Below are positions 47,433 to 56,527 of a DNA stretch of 64,000 bases, one piece after another. Under the pieces are notes generated by a model. That model ran no database searches. It was not told the origin of the DNA and saw only the letters and a list, made by a program, of their open reading frames with translations. This stretch comes from Pollutimonas harenae (GTDB lineage Bacteria > Pseudomonadota > Gammaproteobacteria > Burkholderiales > Burkholderiaceae_B): positions 1,364,001 through 1,428,000 of the forward strand of contig NZ_SDQD01000001.1 of assembly GCF_004153685.1 (NCBI RefSeq), in the 5' to 3' direction. The position numbers were made by a program, and so were the translations under genes. Numbering within the stretch: position 1 is the stretch's first letter; every line of letters starts with the position of its first letter.

Positions 47433-47818
47433 CACACGCTTTTTATTTTCCAGTTGCCGCTTGCGGTGGTACCGCCCTGGCGGCCGCCGCAGCTTACGAT
47501 AAGCGCTGGCTGGTGGTCGATGCAGCCGGACACTGGCTGACGCAAAGTCATCATGAGCAATTGGCTGATATCCAGGTCGAGCCGCGCCTGGGCTATCTGG
47601 TGCTGCGGGCTCCAGGCATGCTCAGGCTCGATATACCGCTTGATGTCATTGAAGACGACGACAGCGTCCGGAGCGTGGCCACCGTAGGCACTCAGCAGGT
47701 CGATGTGGTCGATGAGGGCGAGCTGGCCGCGACATGGCTGACGAAGTTTCTGGGCCAGCCATGCAGGTTGGTCAAGGTGCACCCCGATGCGGGCAGGGTG
47801 CTTTGGCCTGAACTGTAG
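47429..47818 (+). CDS. Stand-alone MOSC N-terminal beta-barrel protein
   Basis: 129 residues that resemble only the MOSC_N domain, the beta-barrel that normally precedes the molybdenum-cofactor sulfurase C-terminal (MOSC) domain in proteins of about 290 residues. Seen: YFPVAACGGTALAAAAAYDKRWLVVDAAGHWLTQSHHEQLADIQVEPRLGYLVLRAPGM and VVDEGELAATWLTKFLGQPCRLVKV. The 'DkRWmvvD..G.fltqR..p.la' theme is clear. The catalytic MOSC part is absent; downstream is the convergent ferredoxin gene. The start overlaps the asmA-like stop, so the two are co-translated. Assignment is by eye. Confidence 0.75.
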   Translation: MTHAFYFPVAACGGTALAAAAAYDKRWLVVDAAGHWLTQSHHEQLADIQVEPRLGYLVLRAPGMLRLDIPLDVIEDDDSVRSVATVGTQQVDVVDEGELAATWLTKFLGQPCRLVKVHPDAGRVLWPEL

Positions 47819-47827
47819 CGGTCGAGA

Positions 47828-48763
<936 letters not shown>

Positions 48764-48774
48764 TTATAGCGCGC

Positions 48775-49374
48775 TCATTCCTGTAGGCTTATTTCAGGAT
48801 TATTGACTGTTTTTTGCGTTGCAGCAAATCTTAGCAGATGATAGCGTACATGTCCCGCCTTGCCTTGTCTCAGGATTTCGAACGGCTCGGGCGGTTCTAT
48901 GGCCGATTCAGACTCAATATACAACAAGCCATCGGGTGTGAGAACTGTTGGTAGCCCGCCCCACAAGCGATCCAGCCAAGCCTCGCCGAAGGGTGGGTCC
49001 AGCATGATCAAATCGAAGGAGTTTTCAGTCATGCGCTTGAGTGCTGTCAGGGAGTCGCCTGCATGAATGCGTACATGATCGGCCTTGAGTTTTGTGCGCA
49101 GCGCCCGCAAAGCCGCGATGGCGGGTGGGTGGGATTCGACCATTTGTACATGTGCCACGCCGCGCGACGCAGCCTCGAAGCCCAATGCGCCGGTACCCGC
49201 GAAAAGGTCCAGCACGCGCTTTTTGGAGTAATCGCCGTCCCAAAAGTGATGCAGCCAATTGAACAGTGTTTCCCGCACGCGATCGGGGGTCGGGCGCAGC
49301 CCGGCGGCATCCACAACCGGAATGGGCGTTTTGCGGTAATCACCGCCTACAATACGTACTACGTGTTTCTTCAT
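48775..49374 (-). CDS. rsmD: 16S rRNA (guanine(966)-N2)-methyltransferase
   Basis: 199 residues from ATG 49374 (MKKHVVRIVGGDYRKTPIPV). The SAM motif is VLDLFAGTGALGFEAASRG and the catalytic N2-methyltransferase motif is DPPF in FDLIMLDPPFGEAWLD. An in-frame upstream start at 49497 would run into the divergent ftsY leader and is rejected. It methylates G966 in the small-subunit P-site region. Divergent to ftsY with 61 bases between the starts. Confidence 0.96.
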   Translation of the reverse strand: MKKHVVRIVGGDYRKTPIPVVDAAGLRPTPDRVRETLFNWLHHFWDGDYSKKRVLDLFAGTGALGFEAASRGVAHVQMVESHPPAIAALRALRTKLKADHVRIHAGDSLTALKRMTENSFDLIMLDPPFGEAWLDRLWGGLPTVLTPDGLLYIESESAIEPPEPFEILRQGKAGHVRYHLLRFAATQKTVNNPEISLQE

Positions 49375-49435
49375 GCAAGATCCGAAGTGTCGGAATTCTG
49401 TGTGGGTTAATTCTCTTTCGGGTAGTGTAAATCGT

Positions 49436-50680
49436 ATGTTCAGCTTTTTTAAAAAGAAAACGCAGAAACCGGCTGATGATGCCGGGCAGGCGGCCAAAGA
49501 AGACAGTGTGGATCAGGAGGTCGACCAGGCGGACCCGGCTGCACTGCCCGCAGCTGCAGGCGTCACCGAAAGCGATGTTCAAGCCATAGAGCCGGAGGCG
49601 ACGCAGGATATGGTCATCGAGCCTGAAGCCAGGCCTGTTGAAACTGTCGATCCTCCTCCTGAAGCGCAGCCCATTCCGGCGGTCGAAGAAGCTCCGGAAA
49701 TAGTGCCAGATCCCGAGGAGCATGCCGTAGCGGTCTCAGAGACCCCCGCCATGCCTGCGCCTGCCGAAAAAGGGTCCTGGCTCTCTCGTCTGAAAAAGGG
49801 CTTGTCGCGCACCGGACAAAGCCTGGGAGGGCTGTTTGTTGGTGTCAAAGTCGACGAGTCGCTTTTTGAGGAGCTCGAAACCGCGCTCATTATGGCGGAT
49901 GCCGGTGTCGAGGCCACTGGAAAATTGCTCACGGCCTTGCGTGCCCGTGTTCGTAAAGAACGGCTGGAGGACGCCGGCCAGGTCAAGGCTGCCTTGCGTG
50001 ATATCTTGGCTGATCACCTGGCTCCTCTCGAGAAGACGTTTCCTCTGGGTAAGGCAACACCGTTGGTCGTAATGATTGCAGGCGTGAATGGAGCAGGGAA
50101 AACCACGTCCATAGGCAAGCTGGCGAACCACTTCCAGGCGCAAGGCGCCAAGGTGTTGCTGGCGGCCGGCGATACTTTCCGCGCTGCGGCGCGCGAGCAA
50201 TTGGTGGAGTGGGGCGCGCGCAATAATGTTGCCGTCATCGCGCAAGATGGTGGCGATCCGGCAGCTGTGGCTTTTGATGCTGTCAATGCCGGTCGTGCGC
50301 GTGAAGCAGGCGTCGTCATGATAGACACGGCAGGCCGCTTGCCCACACAGCTGCACCTGATGGAAGAGCTGAAGAAAATCAAAAGAGTCATAGGCAAGGC
50401 CGATGACGCTGCACCACACGAAGTGCTGTTGGTCATAGACGGCAATACCGGACAGAACGCCATCGCCCAGATACGTGCATTTGATGCAGCCTTGAATCTG
50501 ACCGGCCTGGTAGTGACCAAACTGGATGGCACAGCCAAGGGCGGTACGCTGGCTGCGGTGGCAGCCGGTAGCCAGGGGGTGCGTCCTGTGCCGGTCTATT
50601 GGATAGGCGTCGGCGAAAGCCTGCACGACTTGCAGCCTTTCGTGGCCAAGGAGTTTGCGGCTGCCTTGCTGGGCGACTAG
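49436..50680 (+). CDS. ftsY: Signal recognition particle receptor FtsY
   Basis: 414 residues from ATG 49436 (MFSFFKKKTQKPADDAG). An acidic, Pro- and Glu-rich A region covers about 15-105, the N domain about 115-195, and the GTPase G domain follows: G1 GVNGAGKTTSIGKLA, the AAGDTFRAAAREQL segment, G3 VVMIDTAGRLP, G4 VTKLDGTAKGG, and WIGVGESLHDLQPF at the end. FtsY docks SRP-ribosome complexes at SecYEG. The 3' end overlaps the convergent CYTH gene by four bases. Confidence 0.97.
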   Translation: MFSFFKKKTQKPADDAGQAAKEDSVDQEVDQADPAALPAAAGVTESDVQAIEPEATQDMVIEPEARPVETVDPPPEAQPIPAVEEAPEIVPDPEEHAVAVSETPAMPAPAEKGSWLSRLKKGLSRTGQSLGGLFVGVKVDESLFEELETALIMADAGVEATGKLLTALRARVRKERLEDAGQVKAALRDILADHLAPLEKTFPLGKATPLVVMIAGVNGAGKTTSIGKLANHFQAQGAKVLLAAGDTFRAAAREQLVEWGARNNVAVIAQDGGDPAAVAFDAVNAGRAREAGVVMIDTAGRLPTQLHLMEELKKIKRVIGKADDAAPHEVLLVIDGNTGQNAIAQIRAFDAALNLTGLVVTKLDGTAKGGTLAAVAAGSQGVRPVPVYWIGVGESLHDLQPFVAKEFAAALLGD

Positions 50681-51690
50681 GCTGGCGCTATCAGTTGCTC
50701 CAGGACTGACAGCAAGCAAGACTGAAACGGCACGCTGGCGGCCAGCGCTCGAGCGGCGGGTTCGGCGCGATAACAGGGCGCCAGATACTGCCGCAGTTCA
50801 ATATACGGCTCTGTCTGTGGTGTATGAAACCGTTTCGTGTACAACCTGTGACAGGACAGCAAACGCCGGATGCCTGCGCGCATGTGCTGAGCATACGCAG
50901 CCCGCAAGTCGGCGCTTGCCTGTGTGTCCTCAGATGCAGCCAGCGGCATCGCGTTGCGAACGACCTGATTCAGACATTCATTGATGTATAGCTGGTAGGC
51001 TTGTTGAAGGCTCATGTCCGCAGTCAATGTAATGTTTTTGGCCGGCTGTGGTGGAAATAGTCGCGCTGGTTCTGCTGGCCTCATCGCATCAGAGTGCTGG
51101 TCGGTGGGGTAGGCGAAGCGCGACAGTTGGCTGCCTCGTTCTGCCTTGCTGCGAAAATCCAGCATCAATTGATAGCGCGCCAGCCAGTTCCGGCCAAGTG
51201 CAAATAAATGATCGGCGCTGCCCTTGATCTGCTCCAGCTCGAGCTCACAGACCGCCAGCTCGTGCGAACCAGACCGGATGAGGCCTTGGTCGTAAGCAAG
51301 CTCGACGGCACAGTCGGATTCGTCCTGGCGCAGCACCAAACGCTGGATGTCGGTTTCGTAGCGCAACAGCAGCGGCTGCTTGAGTTCGCTGAAGAATGGC
51401 TCCAGGGCGGTATTCCGGTAGGCAGAAAGATCCAGTTCGGGCTCGGTGCGTGGGTGGTTGATTTCTATGCGTGTCAACTCGTCGGGACCGGGCGCTTTGA
51501 TGGTTTGTACCCAGCGGTCGCCCTCAAGACGCAGGCGCAAGGCCATGCCAGCCTGGGCCAACTGCTTGTCTTGCGTATCGAAATAGCGGGCCCGTAAGGT
51601 AATGGTACTTGCACCGGCGTTGCGCAATTCGGCCTCTAGTGCCGCCCTGCCGACAGGGGGCACATAAAGTTTCAGTTCGCGTTCAAGCAT
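50677..51690 (-). CDS. CYTH domain protein with shortened CHAD domain (triphosphatase-like)
   Basis: 337 residues. The N-terminal CYTH barrel (about 1-205) opens with ERELKLYVP, the E-x-E-x-K metal motif, and continues with TLRARYFDTQDKQLAQAGMALRLRLEGD and the ELELEQIKG strand. CYTH proteins hydrolyse inorganic triphosphate. The C-terminal 115 residues look like the start of a CHAD domain (AYAQHMRAGIRRLLSCHRLY, the H-x2-R-x3-RR motif) but stop before the second half, which carries more His residues in full-length YgiF-like proteins of over 430 residues. It ends within the last codons of ftsY on the other strand. Confidence 0.85.
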   Translation of the reverse strand: MLERELKLYVPPVGRAALEAELRNAGASTITLRARYFDTQDKQLAQAGMALRLRLEGDRWVQTIKAPGPDELTRIEINHPRTEPELDLSAYRNTALEPFFSELKQPLLLRYETDIQRLVLRQDESDCAVELAYDQGLIRSGSHELAVCELELEQIKGSADHLFALGRNWLARYQLMLDFRSKAERGSQLSRFAYPTDQHSDAMRPAEPARLFPPQPAKNITLTADMSLQQAYQLYINECLNQVVRNAMPLAASEDTQASADLRAAYAQHMRAGIRRLLSCHRLYTKRFHTPQTEPYIELRQYLAPCYRAEPAARALAASVPFQSCLLSVLEQLIAPA

Positions 51691-51767
51691 CGTCGATCCC
51701 TGTATGGTGATGGACGAATATTACCGCAGCGCCTGCCTGCTGCCAGACTGCTTCAGTGCTTGTTGCG

Positions 51768-52577
51768 TCAGAGCAGGGTTTTGCGGGCGCGGGTAATGAC
51801 GACTTCAGCGATGATGACGATGCTGAAGATCAGCAGCAGGATCAGGGCAACCTTGTCCCACTGGAAGAGATCCATTGCACTATTCAGGGCCATGCCTATG
51901 CCGCCGGCGCCTACCAAGCCCAGGACCGCTGATTCGCGCACGTTGATGTCCCAGCGTAACAGCACAATAGACCAGAACGCCGGGCGTATCTGGGGCCAGT
52001 AGCCGTAAGCAATAATCGAACCTTTGCTGGCGCCAGTGGCGGTCAGGGCTTCGATGGGGCCGGGATGGGCGTCTTCGATAGCTTCGCCCAGCAACTTGCC
52101 TATAAAGCCAATGGAACGGAATGCAATGGCTATTGTGCCTGCCAGGGGGCCGGGACCGAATATGGCAATAAACAGCAGCGCCCAGACCAGGGAATTGATG
52201 GATCGGCTGGAGACCAGGATGAACCGGGCGATGAAGTTGATAGTGCGATTGGGCGTGAGGTTGTTTGCAACAGCCAGGCCAACCGGGATAGCCATGATAA
52301 TGGCCAGAATAGTGCCCATCGTGGCCATGTGCAGGGTTTCGACCAGGGCCTGCTGGATGGAGCCTGGAAAGCTGCGCCATGAAATCGGCCACATCCGGTG
52401 CAACAGATCGGCCATTTGCGTAGGTGCGTCGTACAGGAACTCGGGTATGACGTCGATGGTGCGGATGGACTGGACTATGGCCAGAACAAAAATCAGATAC
52501 AGGGCGAAGCGCAGCAGGCGTTGGCCAGGCGTATAGCGTACCCAGGTGCTGGGGAAGGTTTGCAGCTGGGCGCTCAT
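51768..52577 (-). CDS. phnE: Phosphonate-type ABC transporter permease (second PhnE)
   Basis: 269 residues with about six membrane segments and the permease coupling loop EAIEDAHPGPIEALTATGASKG, the EAA motif of binding-protein-dependent permeases, followed by LVGAGGIGMAL, a PhnE-typical ending. It overlaps the preceding permease gene by four bases. Last gene of the importer operon. Confidence 0.93.
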   Translation of the reverse strand: MSAQLQTFPSTWVRYTPGQRLLRFALYLIFVLAIVQSIRTIDVIPEFLYDAPTQMADLLHRMWPISWRSFPGSIQQALVETLHMATMGTILAIIMAIPVGLAVANNLTPNRTINFIARFILVSSRSINSLVWALLFIAIFGPGPLAGTIAIAFRSIGFIGKLLGEAIEDAHPGPIEALTATGASKGSIIAYGYWPQIRPAFWSIVLLRWDINVRESAVLGLVGAGGIGMALNSAMDLFQWDKVALILLLIFSIVIIAEVVITRARKTLL

Positions 52578-53455
52578 GCGTCGTCCTCGATAGGGCGTGG
52601 CGTGCCAGATGGGGCGTAGGCCTTTTTCCTGAAAAGCGATGTCGGTGATACGTTGTCGAGCAATATGGCACGTACGACACCCGCCAGGAGCTCACCCACC
52701 ATAATGATGGCGATGATGGTGGCCAGGATGGTGCAGACGAAATCGTAGTCGAAACGCTGGAACGCCGAGAATAGTGTGCCGCCTATACCGCCCGCGCCCA
52801 CGATGCCTACCATGGTGGAGTTGCGCAGGTTAGAGTCCATTTGGTAGGTGGAAAAACCTACAAATCGGGCAAACACTTGGGGCAGCACCGCAAAAATAAT
52901 GACGTTGGCAAACGATGCGCCAGTGGCGCGTACTGCCTCGACCTGCTTGAGCGAGATCTCTTCGATTGACTCGGTAAACAGTTTGCCGATGAAGCCTATG
53001 GAGGCCACCGTAAGCGCCAATACGCCGGCCAGCGCACCAAAGCCCACGGCCTTGACGAAAATAATGGCCACGATGACGGGGTGCAAGGCACGGCACAACG
53101 ACACAACAGTGCGTGCGGGCCAGGTGGCCCATACTGGCATCAGGTTGCGGGCGCCCAGCAAACTTAGCGGCAGCGCGAGGATGATGCCCAGAGTAGTGGC
53201 CAGCACGGCGATTTCCAGACTTTCGGCAATGCCCTTCCAGAGGACGTCGAGCCGCTCAACGCTAGGTGGAAACATGCGCGCCAGGAATTTTGCGCCATGA
53301 CCCAGACCGGCTTCGAATCTGTCCCATGAAAAGCCCAGCTGCGTGGCGGCAAAAAGCATGTAGACCACAAGCAGCAACAGGCCCCACTTGACCCTGGGAG
53401 ACAGCGCGAACGGTTTGGTGGCGGACGGGCTTGCAGGAACTGCTACTGGAGCCAC
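52574..53455 (-). CDS. phnE: Phosphonate-type ABC transporter permease (first PhnE)
   Basis: 293 residues with an N-terminal cytoplasmic tail, about six membrane segments, and the EAA loop [40 protein letters not shown] follows. GTG start at 53455 inside the phnC 3' end (13-base overlap). Two PhnE-like permeases, not one, make the likely heterodimeric channel; such phnCDEE sets occur in transporters for phosphonates, phosphite and 2-aminoethylphosphonate. Confidence 0.93.
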   Translation of the reverse strand: MAPVAVPASPSATKPFALSPRVKWGLLLLVVYMLFAATQLGFSWDRFEAGLGHGAKFLARMFPPSVERLDVLWKGIAESLEIAVLATTLGIILALPLSLLGARNLMPVWATWPARTVVSLCRALHPVIVAIIFVKAVGFGALAGVLALTVASIGFIGKLFTESIEEISLKQVEAVRATGASFANVIIFAVLPQVFARFVGFSTYQMDSNLRNSTMVGIVGAGGIGGTLFSAFQRFDYDFVCTILATIIAIIMVGELLAGVVRAILLDNVSPTSLFRKKAYAPSGTPRPIEDDA

Positions 53456-54213
53456 GACTCGCCCCCGTAGATTTCCTTGAGCACGTCGGTGCCGAGTCCG
53501 TCGGCCTGGCCGTCGTAAACAATATGGCCGCCCGACATACCGACGATGCGCGAAGCATAACGCTTGGCCAGCTCGACATCGTGAATGTTGACAATGACAG
53601 GAATGCTGAAGGCACTTCCTTGCTCGGTGAGCAGCTCCATGATTTCGACAGAGGTCTTTGGATCGAGGGAGGACGTGGGTTCGTCGGCCAGCAGCAATTG
53701 AGGTTGTTGCATCAGGGCGCGGGCAATACCTACACGCTGACGTTGTCCGCCAGAGAGTGCATCGGCGCGCTGGTTGGCAAAGCCAGCCAGGCCGACGGTT
53801 TCGAGCAGACTGTTGGCGTATTGGATATCGGCCGGCTCGAAATGACGCCGCCAGGCGTTAAACGGCGAGGTATAGCCCAGACGCCCGGTCAGGAGATTCT
53901 CCATGACGGTCAGGCGTTCGACCAGATTGTATTCCTGAAAGACCATGCCTATGCGGCGGCGGGCTTGCCGTAGCGAGGCCCCCCTGACCTTGGCAAGGTC
54001 TATGCTGGTACCGTCTTCTTCAAGAATAATGGTGCCGGCGGTGGGATCGATAAGCCGATTGATGCAGCGTAATAGTGTGCTTTTGCCTGTTCCCGACGGG
54101 CCGATGATGGCGGTCAGACCTTTACCGGCGACGTCGAGATTGATGTTTTTAAGTACCGGCTGGTTGGCACGGTACTCTTTGACCAGGCTGTTGATGCGTA
54201 GTGTTGCCCCCAT
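53443..54213 (-). CDS. phnC: Phosphonate-type ABC transporter ATP-binding protein
   Basis: 256-residue ATPase: Walker [16 protein letters not shown]-loop [25 protein letters not shown] (PhnC-type), signature [16 protein letters not shown], Walker [14 protein letters not shown] and the His switch [18 protein letters not shown]. It lies six bases after phnD and overlaps phnE1, so the operon is tightly packed. Confidence 0.96.
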   Translation of the reverse strand: MGATLRINSLVKEYRANQPVLKNINLDVAGKGLTAIIGPSGTGKSTLLRCINRLIDPTAGTIILEEDGTSIDLAKVRGASLRQARRRIGMVFQEYNLVERLTVMENLLTGRLGYTSPFNAWRRHFEPADIQYANSLLETVGLAGFANQRADALSGGQRQRVGIARALMQQPQLLLADEPTSSLDPKTSVEIMELLTEQGSAFSIPVIVNIHDVELAKRYASRIVGMSGGHIVYDGQADGLGTDVLKEIYGGESWLQ

Positions 54214-54219
54214 AGCGGA

Positions 54220-55212
54220 TTATTTCTTCTGGCTGGCTTTGTCGTAGGCTGAACGGGTAAAGCTTTCGCCACCTGCTTTGGCTACGTTGCGCACAATGGC
54301 CCAGTCTTTTTTGTAGGTAACCGGGTAGAAGCGGTCAGCGCCATCGAAGGCTTCTTGCATTTCGGCAGGGAAGCGGTAGTCGTAAAAGCATTTGAGCATT
54401 TGATCGCGGAACTTGGGCTCAAGATCGTAGGCATAGGAAAACGACGAGGTCGGGAATTTTTCGCTGGTGTACAGAATGCGGAAATCGTCTTCGTTGACCT
54501 GCCCGCGTTCTGCCATGCGGTGGAAGACATCGGAGGCGACGGCGGCGGCATCGTAGTCGCCCGAGTTCACGCCCATAATGGATTGGTCGTGTTTGCCTGA
54601 GTACAGGAATTCATAGTCTTTGCCCGGCACCAGGCCTTCGTCGGGAAACAGCGCGATGGGCGCCATATTGCCCGAGTTGGACGATGGCGACGTATGTGCG
54701 ACTTTTTTACCCTTCAGGTCAGACAGTTTCTGGAATGGGCTGTCTTTCTTGACGATAAGGATGAGGTTGTAGCCTTGGAAGCCATCAGCTGTGCCCTTGA
54801 CGGCGAAAGGTACAGCACCGGCCAGGTTGACGGCAAAGTTGGTGGGGCCGGTGGAGAAGCCGCCCACATGCAGTCGGTTCGAGCGCATGGCTTCGATTTC
54901 GGCTGCATTGCTCTGGACCTGATAGAAGACAACCTTGCGATCGACGCATTCGGACAGATATTTGGTAAAAGGCGAAAAGATTTCAGCATAGACAGCCGGA
55001 TCTTCAACAGGCGTGTAGGTGAACACGACCGTGGATGGGGTTTTGAGCTTGTCTGGATCAGTGGGCGTGTCGGCGACCAAATCATTGTTGGCATCGCAAT
55101 ACATGGTGTCGAGATCGCCCCGGTTGGGACAGGCGTCTTGTGCGTGCGCAACTTGTGCGGCACCAAAAATAGCGAATAGCGCGCTGAAGGCGAGCACCTT
55201 GGATTGTTTCAT
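54220..55212 (-). CDS. phnD: Phosphonate-type periplasmic binding protein
   Basis: 330 residues with a signal peptide (VLAFSALFAIFGAAQVAHAQD). The mature protein has the PhnD pattern: VVFTYTPVEDPAVYAEIFSPFTKYLSECVDRKVVFYQVQSNAAEIEAMRSNRLHVGGFSTGPT, VKKDSPFQKLSDLKGKKVAHTSPSSNSGNMAP with the Ser/Thr cluster that binds a phosphonate, and IMGVNSGDYDAAAVASDV. The N-terminal insert with DACPNRGDLDTMYCDANNDLVAD (two Cys) is unusual. First gene of the operon; a strong inverted repeat lies just upstream. Confidence 0.93.
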   Translation of the reverse strand: MKQSKVLAFSALFAIFGAAQVAHAQDACPNRGDLDTMYCDANNDLVADTPTDPDKLKTPSTVVFTYTPVEDPAVYAEIFSPFTKYLSECVDRKVVFYQVQSNAAEIEAMRSNRLHVGGFSTGPTNFAVNLAGAVPFAVKGTADGFQGYNLILIVKKDSPFQKLSDLKGKKVAHTSPSSNSGNMAPIALFPDEGLVPGKDYEFLYSGKHDQSIMGVNSGDYDAAAVASDVFHRMAERGQVNEDDFRILYTSEKFPTSSFSYAYDLEPKFRDQMLKCFYDYRFPAEMQEAFDGADRFYPVTYKKDWAIVRNVAKAGGESFTRSAYDKASQKK

Positions 55213-55230
55213 GATCGGGTCTCCGGTATT

Positions 55231-55249
55231 TGCGCATAATTCATGCGCA
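55231..55249. promoter_or_regulatory. Inverted repeat upstream of phnD, probable IclR operator
   Basis: TGCGCAT AATTC ATGCGCA: perfect seven-base arms with a five-base spacer, 18 bases before the phnD start. A second, AT-only palindrome (TCATATTATATGA) is at 55269-55281. IclR-type regulators bind such 14-19 bp palindromes; the iclR gene is the adjacent upstream gene. Confidence 0.65.
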
Positions 55250-55340
55250 CTATTAATTTAAGTATCAATCATATTATATGAATATGACTTATCATCATAT
55301 TGTCATTATTCTTGATTGTGTAATCCGGATTTTTCTGGTT

Positions 55341-56168
55341 TTATTGTGCGATGTCTGCCAGGCTACGATGCCCCAACTGCCGCGAAATGGCGGCGGCACA
55401 GTGTTTCAGGGCCTGGGCAATAGAACCTTTGGGCGATGCGTCGAACAGGGTGCTGGGACCCAGACTGGTCAGGGCCAGTGCAATATTGCCCGAATGATCG
55501 AACACAGGTACCGATAGAGCGTCGATGCCTGGCAGGGGATTGCCCAACGCAGTGGCCAACCCGGCTTGTCTGACTTCATCGACCATTTTCTGCAAGGCCT
55601 GCGGACTTGGCCGCCATGGTGTGGCGCTGGTCACAACCGCCTGATCGTCCAGCTCGCGCTCCATATAGTGTTGGGCTACTTTGGGCGGCAGCCAGGCAAC
55701 GAATACCCGTCCTGTTGCAGTATGCAGCATGGACATGACCGTACCGTTGCGCATGTTCACATGCACCGGGTAGCTGGCCTGGGAAATATGGATCATGGTT
55801 GGGCCATGTGAGCCCAATACAGCCAGGGCCAGGGTATGGCCTATCTGACCGGCCAGCTTGTTGAGGTGCGGCAGGGCTACGCGCACCGGATCCAGGCGCT
55901 GCAGGCTGACCAGTCCCATTTGCAGTGCAAAGGGCCCCAGCTCGTATTGGCCGGTCGTGCCGTCTTGCTGGACGAGGCCGACACGAGTGAAACTGACTAA
56001 GTAAGGATGCGCCTTGGCCGAGGTCATGCCGGCACGGGCTGCCAGATCGCGCAAATTGAGCGGAATACCTGCGTCGACCAGCGTCGCCAGCAATGGAAAG
56101 CCGGTTTCCACAGACTGGATGCTGCGCCGTCCGTCATTTGCAAGGGCTGAAGTTTTGTTTCCAGACAT
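55341..56168 (-). CDS. IclR-family transcriptional regulator
   Basis: 275 residues: winged helix-turn-helix at about 15-80 (SVETGFPLLATLVDAGIPLNLRDLAARAGMTSAKAHPYLVSFTRVGLV) and the GAF-like effector domain (about 90-265) with TATGRVFVAWLPP and LPGIDALSVPVFDHSGNIALALTSLGPS. It lies 128 bases upstream of phnD on the same strand and is likely its regulator. The effector could be a phosphonate-derived metabolite, but this is inferred from position only. Confidence 0.92.
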   Translation of the reverse strand: MSGNKTSALANDGRRSIQSVETGFPLLATLVDAGIPLNLRDLAARAGMTSAKAHPYLVSFTRVGLVQQDGTTGQYELGPFALQMGLVSLQRLDPVRVALPHLNKLAGQIGHTLALAVLGSHGPTMIHISQASYPVHVNMRNGTVMSMLHTATGRVFVAWLPPKVAQHYMERELDDQAVVTSATPWRPSPQALQKMVDEVRQAGLATALGNPLPGIDALSVPVFDHSGNIALALTSLGPSTLFDASPKGSIAQALKHCAAAISRQLGHRSLADIAQ

Positions 56169-56225
56169 AGAGAACCGCCACGTTATAGGAGCCTTCCAGC
56201 GATATTACCCCGCCACGCCCGGTTG

Positions 56226-56475
56226 CAGGCGCAGCGGGGGGCCTTTTTTGCCGCCGGGCCGCCCCAAGGCAAAAAGCGCCCCCTTGGGGGCAGCGAGCCA
56301 AAGGCGCAGCGTGGGGGCCATTTTTGCCGCCGGGCCGCCCCAAGGCAAAAAGCGCCCCCCTTGGGGGGCAGCGAGCCAAAGGCGCAGCGTGGGGGCCTTT
56401 TTTGCCGCCGGGCCGCCCCAAGGCAAAAAGCGCCCCCTTGGGGGGCAGCAAGCCAAAGGCGCAGCGTGGGGGCCT
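56226..56475. repeat. Three-copy GC-rich tandem repeat (76-78 bp unit) between iclR and ribBX
   Basis: Units begin at 56245, 56321 and 56399 with TTTTTGCCGCCGGGCCGCC and run through AAGCGCCCCCTTGGGGG and CAGCGAGCCAAAGGCGCAGC; a partial copy precedes the first. Each unit can form a GCCCCC / GGGGGC hairpin. Sequences of this type are scattered in Burkholderiales genomes as intergenic repeats. Frames reading through them on both strands are not genes. Confidence 0.85.
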
Positions 56476-56527
56476 TTTTCCCTTTTCAGGCGTTAAAATG
56501 GCTGAACTTTCCATAGGGCCAATAAAC

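Noticed and set aside
56169-56527. FMN riboswitch upstream of ribBX
   Set aside because: None of the conserved RFN core segments was found; the space is taken by the GC repeat.
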